Below are positions 43,819 to 50,297 of a DNA stretch of 64,000 nucleotides, one piece after another. The DNA comes from a virus. The stretch's first letter is position 1. Each line of letters begins with the position of its first letter. The DNA lies in the IMG/VR virus record IMGVR_UViG_3300022699_000217, positions 1-64,000 of that record; one strand, written 5' to 3'. A program made the translations under genes and the position numbers. The notes beneath the pieces were generated by a model. That model did not search any database. It had not been told where the DNA came from and saw nothing but the letters and a program-made list of their open reading frames with translations.

Positions 43819-44011
43819 GCCAAGCAAAGTAACGGATCTCCTGGGTATTAAAGGGAAAGCCAACGCACTATTTACCCAGCCCGCACCAAGCAAAGCCCAA
43901 CCTGCCAGCGCCGGGCACAACCACCCCATAGTTGTTTTTGTGATCTTTGAAAATTTAACCAAGTAACAACGGATCAACGCGCTAGCTTTGGCGGGTGAAA
44001 CCAAAGTAACG
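43819..44011 (+). repeat. four imperfect copies of an ACCAAGCAAAGTAACGGATC element
   Basis: Copies read GCCAAGCAAAGTAACGGATC (43819), ACCAAGCAAAG (43885), AACCAAGTAACAACGGATC (43957) and ACCAAAGTAACG (44000). Spacing is irregular, so this is not a simple tandem array. Two of the copies each follow a boxA-like motif. They could be protein- or RNA-binding sites. Confidence 0.5.
43942..43960 (+). promoter_or_regulatory. boxA-like antitermination motif 2
   Basis: TGATCTTTGAAAATTTAACC is very close to the E. coli rrn boxA stretch as remembered (TGCTCTTTAACAATTTATC). It is the second copy in the same leader and is followed directly by AAGTAACAACGGATC, as the first copy is followed by a similar element. 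Confidence 0.55.
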
Positions 44012-44042
44012 CGCACAAAAAACAGTTTATTTTTTCAACCTC

Positions 44043-44068
44043 GGGGCGAAACACGTTTGTTTCGCCTC
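44043..44068 (+). other. leader stem-loop before the first early-type gene
   Basis: GGGGCGAAAC (44043-44052) pairs with GTTTCGCCTC (44059-44068) with one G-U pair; loop ACGTTT. It is followed by AACCCAAAA (44086-44094) and then ACGGAG before the ATG at 44114. First member of a set of hairpin leaders in this module. Confidence 0.7.
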
Positions 44069-44113
44069 GCATTGAGCAAATAAACAACCCAAAACAAACA
44101 AACGGAGAAAACA

Positions 44114-44293
44114 ATGCGCGGAGTAAAAGTAGGTGACTGGGTCGAATTCAAGTATGACATCGAGCAATCCGCTAAAGTCGAGAAGATTGCAAACGGTCGT
44201 ATCTATGTTCGTGCCTATGAAGGCGACTACGTTAACAACCAAACTGGCACAGTGATCTCGCTGCGTTTCGGCGAGTTCGAGGTCGTCGATTAG
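44114..44293 (+). CDS. small protein with an SH3/KOW-like look, 59 aa
   Basis: Starts ATGCGCGGAGTA after AACGGAGAAAACA and ends at the TAG at 44291. The product, MRGVKVGDWVEFKYDIEQSA followed by KVEKIANGRIYVRAYEGDYV, is beta-rich with VGDWVEF near the start, as in small barrel (SH3-like) domains that bind nucleic acid or protein. The stop codon lies inside a 56-bp exact repeat. No family is assigned with confidence. Confidence 0.7.
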   Translation: MRGVKVGDWVEFKYDIEQSAKVEKIANGRIYVRAYEGDYVNNQTGTVISLRFGEFEVVD

Positions 44294-44346
44294 TTATGAT
44301 CGCATCGAGCGCAAGAAACGATCTTGCGCTTCATTGTGCTCATAAC
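44291..44346 (+). repeat. 56-bp exact direct repeat with nested hairpins, copy 1
   Basis: Identical over 56 bases to 44568-44623; both copies begin with the TAG stop codon of the preceding gene. It folds as an outer 7-bp stem (GTTATGA 44293-44299 with TCATAAC 44340-44346) enclosing an inner 8-bp stem (AGCGCAAG 44308-44315 with CTTGCGCT 44323-44330). It is followed by AACCCAAA and a ribosome-binding site. Confidence 0.92.
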
Positions 44347-44378
44347 AAAAGAACCCAAAGCAAACGGAGAAAAAAACA

Positions 44379-44570
44379 ATGGAAAAAGCTATGAAAGAAA
44401 TAATCGACCTGCTCGCTGATGTACAAGACCTGGACGCACAAACAATCGGGGAATATATCCAAGATATTTTCATGGATAATGAAATAACACGTATCGAAGT
44501 TGACAAGTTAGATAGCTCCACGTTCGCACTGTTCGATGGGGAAAAGCGCATCCACGTGACGGTCAAGTAG
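44379..44570 (+). CDS. small acidic protein, 63 aa
   Basis: MEKAMKEIIDLLADVQDLDA, then a middle with QTIGEYIQDIFMDNEITRIE and a beta-strand end (STFALFDGEKRIHVTVK). It is strongly acidic with a helical first half. The ATG follows ACGGAGAAAAAACA, the same leader pattern as the gene at 44114. Small acidic early phage proteins often inhibit host enzymes, but nothing specific supports that here. Confidence 0.65.
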   Translation: MEKAMKEIIDLLADVQDLDAQTIGEYIQDIFMDNEITRIEVDKLDSSTFALFDGEKRIHVTVK

Positions 44571-44623
44571 TTATGATCGCATCGAGCGCAAGAAACGATC
44601 TTGCGCTTCATTGTGCTCATAAC
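44568..44623 (+). repeat. 56-bp exact direct repeat with nested hairpins, copy 2
   Basis: Second identical copy, again starting with the stop codon of the preceding gene. Outer stem 44570-44576 with 44617-44623; inner stem 44585-44592 with 44600-44607. It is followed by AACCCAAA (44630-44637) and a 12-base palindrome, GCCCTTAAGGGC (44640-44651), before AAGGAG. Confidence 0.92.
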
Positions 44624-44664
44624 GCACACAACCCAAACCGCCCTTAAGGGCAAGGAGAATCATC

Positions 44665-45237
44665 ATGGCAACCGCGAAAAACACCAAAAAAGCCGCTTCC
44701 AAAAACACCGCCAAGTCCGCCTCCGAGACCGCTGCCAAAGTCGCATCGGAAGCCACTCGCGTCGAGGTGACGAAGCCCGCCAACGAGAAGCCCATCGCCG
44801 AGTGCCCCTACGCTGAGAAGCTGGTCGAATCGGGCGCTACTCTGGCCGGACCGTTCAAGGGCGGCATCCAGCCCATCGAGCGCATCGCCGAGGCGGAGAC
44901 CACCGTCGGCACGATCCAGATTGTCGTCAAGCTGTACGCCGCCGAGTGGGACGGTTCCATCATCGAGTACAAAGACCGCAAGGACGCCATCGCTGCCATG
45001 CGTGAGAACCGCAGGCGGGCGCGGGCTGCTCGGGGCGGCGGCAAGGACCGCAGGCTCCACAGGCAACTAGAGCGCATCGTAGATAAGCTCTCCACGCTCC
45101 AGGGCGCGGACGAGATTGACGGAGATGCGGAGTACTCGGCCGAGTGGATCGCCGCAAAGACAGCGCTCAATGCCATCATGGGTCAAATCGAGGCGCGTGT
45201 TCCTAGCGTTATCCAGGACAAGGGACCGAGCAAGTAG
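44665..45237 (+). CDS. protein with H1-like Ala/Lys N-terminus, 190 aa
   Basis: The first 35 residues are histone-H1-like (TAKNTKKAASKNTAKSASET). The middle contains a beta-rich region (AGPFKGGIQPIERIAEAETT, TIQIVVKLYAAEWDGSIIEY), then a strongly basic stretch (ENRRRARAARGGGKDRRLHR) and a helical end. Basic N- and middle parts suggest nucleic-acid binding. No enzyme motif was seen. It could be an early nucleoid- or transcription-associated protein (inference). Confidence 0.65.
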   Translation: MATAKNTKKAASKNTAKSASETAAKVASEATRVEVTKPANEKPIAECPYAEKLVESGATLAGPFKGGIQPIERIAEAETTVGTIQIVVKLYAAEWDGSIIEYKDRKDAIAAMRENRRRARAARGGGKDRRLHRQLERIVDKLSTLQGADEIDGDAEYSAEWIAAKTALNAIMGQIEARVPSVIQDKGPSK

Positions 45238-45244
45238 TAAGGAG

Positions 45245-45300
45245 GGCCGCGCTTGCGGCCTCACCGGGGTCGGCGATTTTCGAGTCGCCCGCTCCGGTGA
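45245..45300 (+). other. double hairpin leader before the 123-aa gene
   Basis: A perfect 6-bp stem (GGCCGC/GCGGCC, 45245-45260, loop GCTT) is followed by a two-tier hairpin: outer TCACCGG (45261-45267) with CCGGTGA (45294-45300), inner GGCGA (45272-45276) with TCGCC (45285-45289). It precedes AACCAAA and AAGGAGG. Same architecture as the 56-bp repeats, different sequence. Confidence 0.75.
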
Positions 45301-45331
45301 GGGCACAAGAAACCAAACCAAGGAGGACGCC

Positions 45332-45703
45332 ATGACAGAGTTTACCGGGTTCACGCACAACCAACCCCGCGGGTTCGTCCGAGAAGAGAACACGGTCGCC
45401 ACGCTGAAAGGCGGGCGTCGCGTAAAAGTAAAGATCTATCACGCCCTATTCGGCACCGAGCGCAAGATCTGCCGCACTCAGGTGGAGGCCAATGACTGGC
45501 TCGACTCGAGGCGCGTCTCCTGGCGAGATCGGGACGGCAAGCTTAACGCCCGCAAGGGCGTCCTCGCTGCGTGCAATGTCGCGAGCAACCGCCTCGCCGC
45601 AGCGATGACCGAGGGCAGCCACGCTCTAACGGCAGAGCAGATCAAAAAAATTCAAGCTGCCATGGAAGCGCTATCCGATGCAGCCGACGCCGTCCGCCAG
45701 TAG
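45332..45703 (+). CDS. small basic unknown protein, 123 aa
   Basis: ATG 45332 follows CCAAGGAGGACGCC, an excellent ribosome-binding site; an in-frame open stretch upstream lies inside the previous gene and is discarded. The protein begins TEFTGFTHNQPRGFVREENT, has a basic middle (LKGGRRVKVKIYHALFGTER) and a helical C-terminal half. A DNA-binding or host-interaction role is possible but not shown. Confidence 0.65.
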   Translation: MTEFTGFTHNQPRGFVREENTVATLKGGRRVKVKIYHALFGTERKICRTQVEANDWLDSRRVSWRDRDGKLNARKGVLAACNVASNRLAAAMTEGSHALTAEQIKKIQAAMEALSDAADAVRQ

Positions 45704-45708
45704 GGTTG

Positions 45709-45754
45709 GGGGCTTGTGCCCCGCTGAGCTACCGATGACTCGGTGGTTGAGCGG
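45709..45754 (+). other. mutually exclusive hairpins before the 70-aa gene
   Basis: GGGGC (45709-45713) pairs with GCCCC (45718-45722). The CC at 45721-45722 is shared with a competing outer stem CCGCT (45721-45725) with AGCGG (45750-45754), enclosing ACCGA/TCGGT (45731-45744). It precedes AACCCAAAA (45761-45769) and GGAG. The overlap could allow two alternative folds. Confidence 0.6.
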
Positions 45755-45779
45755 AACACAAACCCAAAAGGAGAATCCC

Positions 45780-45992
45780 ATGGAAAAAACAAGACTACAA
45801 AAGAAGCTAGATCGTCGTCGGCAGGGGCTTGGATCCCGCGCTTGTGGCATCGGAGAGATTCGGCCGGACGGCACCGCCGACCTCGCAACGCGGCTCGGGG
45901 TGTGCGTGTCATGCGGCGAGCCGCTGCTCGGCGATGCTGGCGACAACTGCGAGGACGTTGCCGCCCACGCTGGCGAGTGGGGGATTGTATGA
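45780..45992 (+). CDS. small cysteine-containing protein, 70 aa
   Basis: ATG 45780 follows AAAAGGAGAATCCC. A DksA/TraR-like zinc-binding element is suggested by ACGIGEIRPDG and then VCVSCGEPLLGDAGDNC (C..C and a late C), but the coiled-coil part of DksA is short or absent here. The N-terminus is basic (KTRLQKKLDRRRQGLG). Function uncertain. Confidence 0.6.
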   Translation: MEKTRLQKKLDRRRQGLGSRACGIGEIRPDGTADLATRLGVCVSCGEPLLGDAGDNCEDVAAHAGEWGIV

Positions 45993-46102
45993 CGGAGTTT
46001 GAGTATGTCGTGGTTCACTTAGATCGAGACGAGTTTTTGCCAACCCAAACCGCCCTGGAGATACTCGAGGGCTTCGAGGAGAACCCCTATGACGAGCGAT
46101 AA
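45989..46102 (+). CDS. very small acidic protein, 37 aa
   Basis: MTEFEYVVVHLDRDEFLPTQ then TALEILEGFEENPYDER. The start ATG overlaps the upstream stop (ATGA), and its own end overlaps the next start by 14 bases, a typical pattern of coupled phage genes. Function unknown. Confidence 0.55.
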   Translation: MTEFEYVVVHLDRDEFLPTQTALEILEGFEENPYDER

Positions 46103-47018
46103 CATCCTATCCGCACTAACAGCTCCCAAGGAGGGCACCCATCTTGGCGACCTATGCGGCTGGTCCTTGCACGGTACGTTCGACCGGGAGACAGTCGAGC
46201 AGGCCACCGAGCAGCTCGGCCTCGAAAACGACTTTCAGTTGCCGCGCCTGACAGCGGTCAACGCCTATCGCCGCGCAGCCGTAGAGGCGTGTAAGGACGC
46301 CGCGCGCCAAGACCAGCGTGGATGGTCCGCGGAGCTTGTGCAGAACGACGAGGACTACATCGTCCACGAGCTGGTAAGGAAGCAAATAAAGAGCGGCGGT
46401 AACTCGGCGTTGACAGACAAGACAACGGAATTCGCGTCAGAGACGAGAATCCGCTTTGACAAGATCGGATACCGCGCTGGGCGGTCCCCGGAAACGCTCG
46501 TGGAGCTCGAGCACCCAAGCCACCCGATGGCAGCTCGTGCCGCTCAGTTGTTCGTCGAGTATCTCACGAAGTTCCGCGCGAACGACATTCGCTCCGGCTT
46601 CCAGCGGGCGTTTGAGACGTGGGACGGAATGCGCGTCCTCGAGCACGGTGGCTTATGGGTCATCCCATCGCCCCACGCGGAAAAGGTTCGCGCGTGGAAG
46701 GAGTGGCTGCATCGGCTTGGATGCAGTAGCATTATCATTCCGGTCTTCGACACCGAGGAGACCATCGCGTCCATGCGGGCGATGGCCGAGGATAACTTGG
46801 AGGGCCAGCTTGCGCGCATCTTGGGCGAGCTGGAGTCCTTCAGCACGAAGGAGAACACGCGAGTCAGCACGCTGGAATCGCGCCTCGAATCCTTTGATAC
46901 GCTCCGCTCGAAAACGGAGATGTATGAAAGGTTACTCGGGATGAAGATGGAAGCGCTCAAAACCCGCCTGAGCACGGCCGCTTCGTCCCTAAAGTCGTCA
47001 CTCGCCAGTCTTGGTTAG
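46089..47018 (+). CDS. DUF6744-like protein, 309 aa
   Basis: The region LEHPSHPMAARAAQLFVEYL followed by FRANDIRSGFQRAFETWDGM, VLEHGGLWVIPSPHAEKVRA and IIPVFDTEETIASMRAMAED resembles the DUF6744 pattern seen in phages, plasmids and mobile islands, often near AAA+ genes (family match from memory). A coiled coil occupies the last 70 residues (RVSTLESRLESFDTLRSKTE). Immediately followed by MoxR-type and VWA genes, it is likely part of the same functional cassette (inference). Confidence 0.6.
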   Translation: MTSDNILSALTAPKEGTHLGDLCGWSLHGTFDRETVEQATEQLGLENDFQLPRLTAVNAYRRAAVEACKDAARQDQRGWSAELVQNDEDYIVHELVRKQIKSGGNSALTDKTTEFASETRIRFDKIGYRAGRSPETLVELEHPSHPMAARAAQLFVEYLTKFRANDIRSGFQRAFETWDGMRVLEHGGLWVIPSPHAEKVRAWKEWLHRLGCSSIIIPVFDTEETIASMRAMAEDNLEGQLARILGELESFSTKENTRVSTLESRLESFDTLRSKTEMYERLLGMKMEALKTRLSTAASSLKSSLASLG

Positions 47019-47031
47019 TGTCGACCCTTCC

Positions 47032-47096
47032 CCCGCGTCCGTTCGCGGGCGCTCCTGAGTGGCTCACGCGTGGGCCGTTCAGGTGTTCTCGCGAAC
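47032..47096 (+). other. tandem hairpins before the MoxR gene
   Basis: CCCGCG/CGCGGG (47032-47049, loop TCCGTT) is followed by a two-tier hairpin: CCTGA (47054-47058) with TCAGG (47079-47083), inner GGCTCA/TGGGCC. A small GTTC/GAAC stem (47085-47096) comes next, then AAACCCACAA and TAGGAG. Same leader style as upstream genes. Confidence 0.7.
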
Positions 47097-47124
47097 AAAC
47101 AAACCCACAACATAGGAGAACGGC

Positions 47125-48333
47125 ATGAACAAGTCACAACTGAAGGCCCTGGATGATTTTATAAACAGAGATGAGATCACCGCGTTGGAAAACGCGCGGA
47201 AGCGCTTGGCTGCTGGGCGCGCCTCTTTGGAAGCCCGGTTCTTGGAGCGAGAGAAGGAGATCCGAGGGCTGCTCGTATCGGCCTTGTCCGGCACCCACCC
47301 GCTGCTCCTTGGCCCCCCGGGGACCGGCAAGTCGGCGCTCGTCAACGCCTTCGCCGAGCTGCTCGGCGCTGGCACGTTCTCGCTCCTGCTAACCAAGTAC
47401 ACCACCCCCGAGGAGGTGTTCGGCCCTGTGGACATCCAGGCGATGAAGAATGGGAGCTATCGTCGTCGCGTTAACGGGCGTGCCTGGGATAGCGAGGTCG
47501 TGTTCATGGACGAGATCTTCAAGGCGTCCAGCTCGATTCTCAACTCGCTGCTCACGCTCATGCAGGAGCGTGTCGCCGACAACGATGGCCGCGTGTCCGT
47601 GCCGCTTGAGGTGCTGGTCGGGGCGTCCAACGAGTACCCGGCGGACAGCTCGCTCGATGCGTTGTTCGACCGCTTCTCGTGCAAGTATTGGGTCGACTAC
47701 ATCGGGCAGGCCCAAAACATGCGGTCGCTCCTGCTTGCCGGCGGCGCGGGGAGCACGACCGTGACGTTGGAGCCCAACGATCTTGCCGCGCTCCGGGATG
47801 CCGTCAACGCCGTGCCGTTCGGGCCGCGTGAGGCCGAGCTGCTCCTGGGCGTGAAAGCTGCCGTCGAGGACGCCGGGTTCTATCCGAGTGATCGAACCTG
47901 GGTCAAATCGATTGCGCTGCTACGTGCAAGCGCCGTGCTCGAGGGGCGCGACACCATCGCAACCAACGACTTCCGCATGCTCGCGGATGTGCTTTGGAAT
48001 AAGCACGATGATCGCCCCAAGCTGATGGAGGTCATCGGGAACGCGGCCGACCCCTACGGTAGCCGCGCGGAAGCCATTATCGACGGCATCAAGCTTGCTC
48101 TTCGCGAGATGCCGGACTTTCAAATCGTCGAGTCTGGGCAGATGACCAAGGTCAAAGCTCAGGAGGTGCTCGTCGGCGTCAACAAGAAGCTGATGAAGGA
48201 AGTGGATAAGCTGACCCGGCTCGAGAATGAAGCCGCAGATCATCCGGACGTGCAAGCGCTCCGCGAGAAGGCGAAAGCCGCGATGAAAACATTCGACGAG
48301 TTCAACGACAAGCTGCTTTGGTTCAGAGGGTAG
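47125..48333 (+). CDS. MoxR/RavA-type AAA+ ATPase, 402 aa
   Basis: Walker A GPPGTGKS (63-70), KYTTPEEVFGP (91-101, diagnostic of the RavA/MoxR group), Walker B VVFMDE (125-130), sensor-1 GASNE (166-170) and FDRF with the arginine finger region (181-184). The C-terminal part contains a lid domain and a helical tail (MKEVDKLTRLENEAADHPDV). MoxR ATPases act as chaperones with VWA partners; the next gene encodes one. It is expected to act in the cytoplasm as a hexamer. Its presence in a phage suggests remodelling of host or virion factors. Confidence 0.88.
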   Translation: MNKSQLKALDDFINRDEITALENARKRLAAGRASLEARFLEREKEIRGLLVSALSGTHPLLLGPPGTGKSALVNAFAELLGAGTFSLLLTKYTTPEEVFGPVDIQAMKNGSYRRRVNGRAWDSEVVFMDEIFKASSSILNSLLTLMQERVADNDGRVSVPLEVLVGASNEYPADSSLDALFDRFSCKYWVDYIGQAQNMRSLLLAGGAGSTTVTLEPNDLAALRDAVNAVPFGPREAELLLGVKAAVEDAGFYPSDRTWVKSIALLRASAVLEGRDTIATNDFRMLADVLWNKHDDRPKLMEVIGNAADPYGSRAEAIIDGIKLALREMPDFQIVESGQMTKVKAQEVLVGVNKKLMKEVDKLTRLENEAADHPDVQALREKAKAAMKTFDEFNDKLLWFRG

Positions 48334-48342
48334 GAGGAAACG

Positions 48343-49800
48343 ATGCCACTATACGATGTGAGCGACTACGAAAAAAATCAGTGGCGCTATCAGCGCCGCA
48401 CGAGCGACGCCCACGCCCACGTCGTCAACGCGGGTGAGCGTCGGTACAAGGGGTTCGACCGCTTCAGCGAGGAGGTGTTCCACAAGTTCATCTCGCCGAC
48501 GCCGAGGCCGGTCGAGCACCCCGATCCCGGGCAAGAGATCTTCCAGCGATTGCACAGTGCGATGGACGCCGTCCCCGAGGTACAAGACCTCCGGGAGCGG
48601 TGCATCCATGACGAGGACACCTCCGCGCAGGCAACAAACGCTATTATCCAGGAGCTGCTCAGCAAGACGGACGCCCCAAGCGAGCAGGTCCCGAGCAGCG
48701 AGGATGACCTGGAGGCGCTCCGTGCGATGGAAAGCTTCCTGCGGCGGCGCGAGGAAGCCAACGCCCCGCAGGAGACCATCGATAAGATCCGCGAGGAGAT
48801 CGAGCGTCTTTCGATGCAAGCGGCGGAGCACGCCCATCGCGCCAAGCACATCGCCGAAGACATGGACGACACCAATATCCGAGCGGCCATTCGTGCCGGC
48901 GCGAAAGCCGCCAACGAAGCCATCGATGCCGAGGCGAATGCATTCGACGCGTTCCCAGGCGATTTGTCGCACAGTGGCAAGAAGCTGCGGCGGGCGGCCT
49001 CGGCTAGCATCGCCGATGTTTTGAAAAACAACGCCCGCCTCGCGGAGATCATCAAACGCGCCGGTCGGTTGCGTCGCATCGCCCTCGACGAACAGCGCAA
49101 AAAGCCCCGTCGGGGCGTCGACGAATACTGCGGCATTGAGCGTGGAGCAGATCTTGAGCGGCTCGTGCCATCTGAATGGGTAACAGCAGACGACCCCGAC
49201 TTGGATGTGTTGTTCTACCGCAGCATGAACGAGCGCTCGTTGGCGCAGTTCGAGATCACCGCACGGCAGAAGGAGCAGCAAGGACCTATCGTGTTCCTGC
49301 TCGATAGCTCCGGTTCCATGCGGTACAACCAAGCGGATGCGTGGGCGGCAGCGGTGTGCATGGCGTTCATGCAGGTCGCTATCCTGCAGAAGCGCTCGTT
49401 TGCCATCGTTCACTTTGGCAGCGGGGTTCTTCGAACGGACGTGTTCCCCAAAGGCGAGGCGGTTGATCATGCGAAGATCGCAGACGCGGTTTCGTTCTTC
49501 GCCTCCGATGGCGGAACCAACTTCATGGACACCATCGACGAAGCGTCCAAGATAATAGAGCAAGAAGGCTTCAAAAAAGCAGACATCGTGATGTGTACAG
49601 ACGGGCAAGCATACATCTCCGATGAGTGGCTTGGGCGGTTCCTGGAACAGAAGAAGGAGCGTGACTTTTCGATGTATAGCATCCTGGTCGGGCCGGAGGT
49701 GTCCTCGTCTGTAAACGAACGCTTCTCGGATGAGACCGTCCACCTCAGGGAGATGCTCGACGGCGATGAGGCCATGCATTCCTTCTTCCGGAAGGTCTGA
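48343..49800 (+). CDS. VWA-domain protein (ViaA-like), 485 aa
   Basis: Residues 314-485 form a VWA domain with an intact MIDAS: IVFLLDSSGSMRYN (D321-S325), a later DGGTNFMD threonine and the MCTDGQAYIS aspartate. The preceding segment LERLVPSEWVTADDPDLDVL to MNERSLAQFEITARQKEQQG is like the linker of ViaA-type proteins. The N-terminal 250 residues are helical, with coiled coils (SFLRRREEANAPQETIDKIR). Directly downstream of the MoxR-type ATPase gene, it forms the usual ATPase-VWA pair. Confidence 0.88.
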   Translation: MPLYDVSDYEKNQWRYQRRTSDAHAHVVNAGERRYKGFDRFSEEVFHKFISPTPRPVEHPDPGQEIFQRLHSAMDAVPEVQDLRERCIHDEDTSAQATNAIIQELLSKTDAPSEQVPSSEDDLEALRAMESFLRRREEANAPQETIDKIREEIERLSMQAAEHAHRAKHIAEDMDDTNIRAAIRAGAKAANEAIDAEANAFDAFPGDLSHSGKKLRRAASASIADVLKNNARLAEIIKRAGRLRRIALDEQRKKPRRGVDEYCGIERGADLERLVPSEWVTADDPDLDVLFYRSMNERSLAQFEITARQKEQQGPIVFLLDSSGSMRYNQADAWAAAVCMAFMQVAILQKRSFAIVHFGSGVLRTDVFPKGEAVDHAKIADAVSFFASDGGTNFMDTIDEASKIIEQEGFKKADIVMCTDGQAYISDEWLGRFLEQKKERDFSMYSILVGPEVSSSVNERFSDETVHLREMLDGDEAMHSFFRKV

Positions 49801-49809
49801 ATTGACAAT

Positions 49810-49841
49810 CCCTTGGCGGCTAGGCTCACGGTCGCCAAGGG
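49810..49841 (+). other. 9-bp perfect hairpin after the VWA gene
   Basis: CCCTTGGCG (49810-49818) pairs perfectly with CGCCAAGGG (49833-49841), loop of 14 bases. The bases after it (CTTGCCTTTTAG) give only a weak T-tract, so terminator strength is uncertain. A smaller TAGCGC/GCGCACTA-like palindrome follows near 49851-49865. Confidence 0.7.
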
Positions 49842-49902
49842 CTTGCCTTTTAGCGCTAAGCGCACTAAACAAAGGATAGTGACTGTTCATGAGGAGAACC
49901 CA

Positions 49903-50181
49903 ATGGGCACAGCAACAAACAAGCGCCGCGCCAACGCGCGGATAAACCACCTTTACGCGAACATCGATGTGATTCTCGCAAAAAAGGGTTGGCGGATGAT
50001 CGATCTTGCTCGAGAGATGGGCGTATCAGCCCCGACACTCCGTGGGATTCTCGTCCGTGGGCGGCCTCGTAACGGCACGCTCCTGCGCCTGGCGAAAGCG
50101 CTGGGCGTCGACATCGAAGATCTCGTGATGGCGTCATCCCCCGAGGAGTACGGCGCCGCCATGATCCCCCGTATCCACTAA
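49903..50181 (+). CDS. XRE-type helix-turn-helix regulator, 92 aa
   Basis: The core NIDVILAKKGWRMIDLAREM followed by GVSAPTLRGILVRGRPRNGT and LLRLAKALGVDIEDLV fits a Cro/CI-type (XRE) HTH domain of about 55 residues. The N-terminus is basic. ATG 49903 follows GAGGAGAACCCA. It is the only clear transcription-regulator gene in the window. Likely operator targets include the hairpin-rich leaders nearby or the 43468-44113 region, but this is a guess. Confidence 0.75.
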   Translation: MGTATNKRRANARINHLYANIDVILAKKGWRMIDLAREMGVSAPTLRGILVRGRPRNGTLLRLAKALGVDIEDLVMASSPEEYGAAMIPRIH

Positions 50182-50191
50182 GCTCCAACGC

Positions 50192-50271
50192 CTCGACCGC
50201 GCAATGGAGCCGGGCAGGTTGGCTTTTCTCCTTGGCCTGGGTTGCCTGCCCGTTTCCTTTGTGCGGTCGAG
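50192..50271 (+). other. two-tier hairpin before the recombinase gene
   Basis: Outer 9-bp perfect stem CTCGACCGC (50192-50200) with GCGGTCGAG (50263-50271); inner 8-bp perfect stem CGGGCAGG (50211-50218) with CCTGCCCG (50245-50252). It spans 80 bases of the 116-base gap. The arms are too symmetric to be chance and no terminal T-tract follows. Confidence 0.8.
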
Positions 50272-50297
50272 AGATCCAAAAACAAAGAGGTGACCAA

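Larger units (their letters stand above)
43468..44113 (+). promoter_or_regulatory. 646-bp AT-rich leader/regulatory region before the early-type module
   Basis: No convincing gene lies here; the longest frame (43772-43966) has no ribosome-binding site. The region is markedly AT-richer than its surroundings. It contains a TATAAT at 43543-43548 without a clear -35 box, and a gapped 9-bp hairpin at 43574-43599 (GGGCGCTCC with GGAGAGCCC, one mismatch). It also holds two boxA-like motifs, four imperfect copies of an ACCAAGCAAAGTAACGG element and, near its end, a strong stem-loop. It most likely carries the promoter and untranslated leader for the module that begins at 44114. Confidence 0.65.

Noticed and set aside
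43772-43966. 64-codon frame in the leader region
   Set aside because: GTG start without a ribosome-binding site, overlapping the boxA-like motifs and repeats; translation unlike a protein.
45704-45760. tRNA-like look of the sequence around GGTGGTTGAGCGG
   Set aside because: Some bases resemble a tRNA D-arm, but no acceptor stem, anticodon stem or T-arm can be formed at the right spacing.
48349-49950. 533-residue open frame on the - strand opposite the VWA gene
   Set aside because: Shadow of a well-supported VWA gene with intact MIDAS; no start signal and no recognisable domain.
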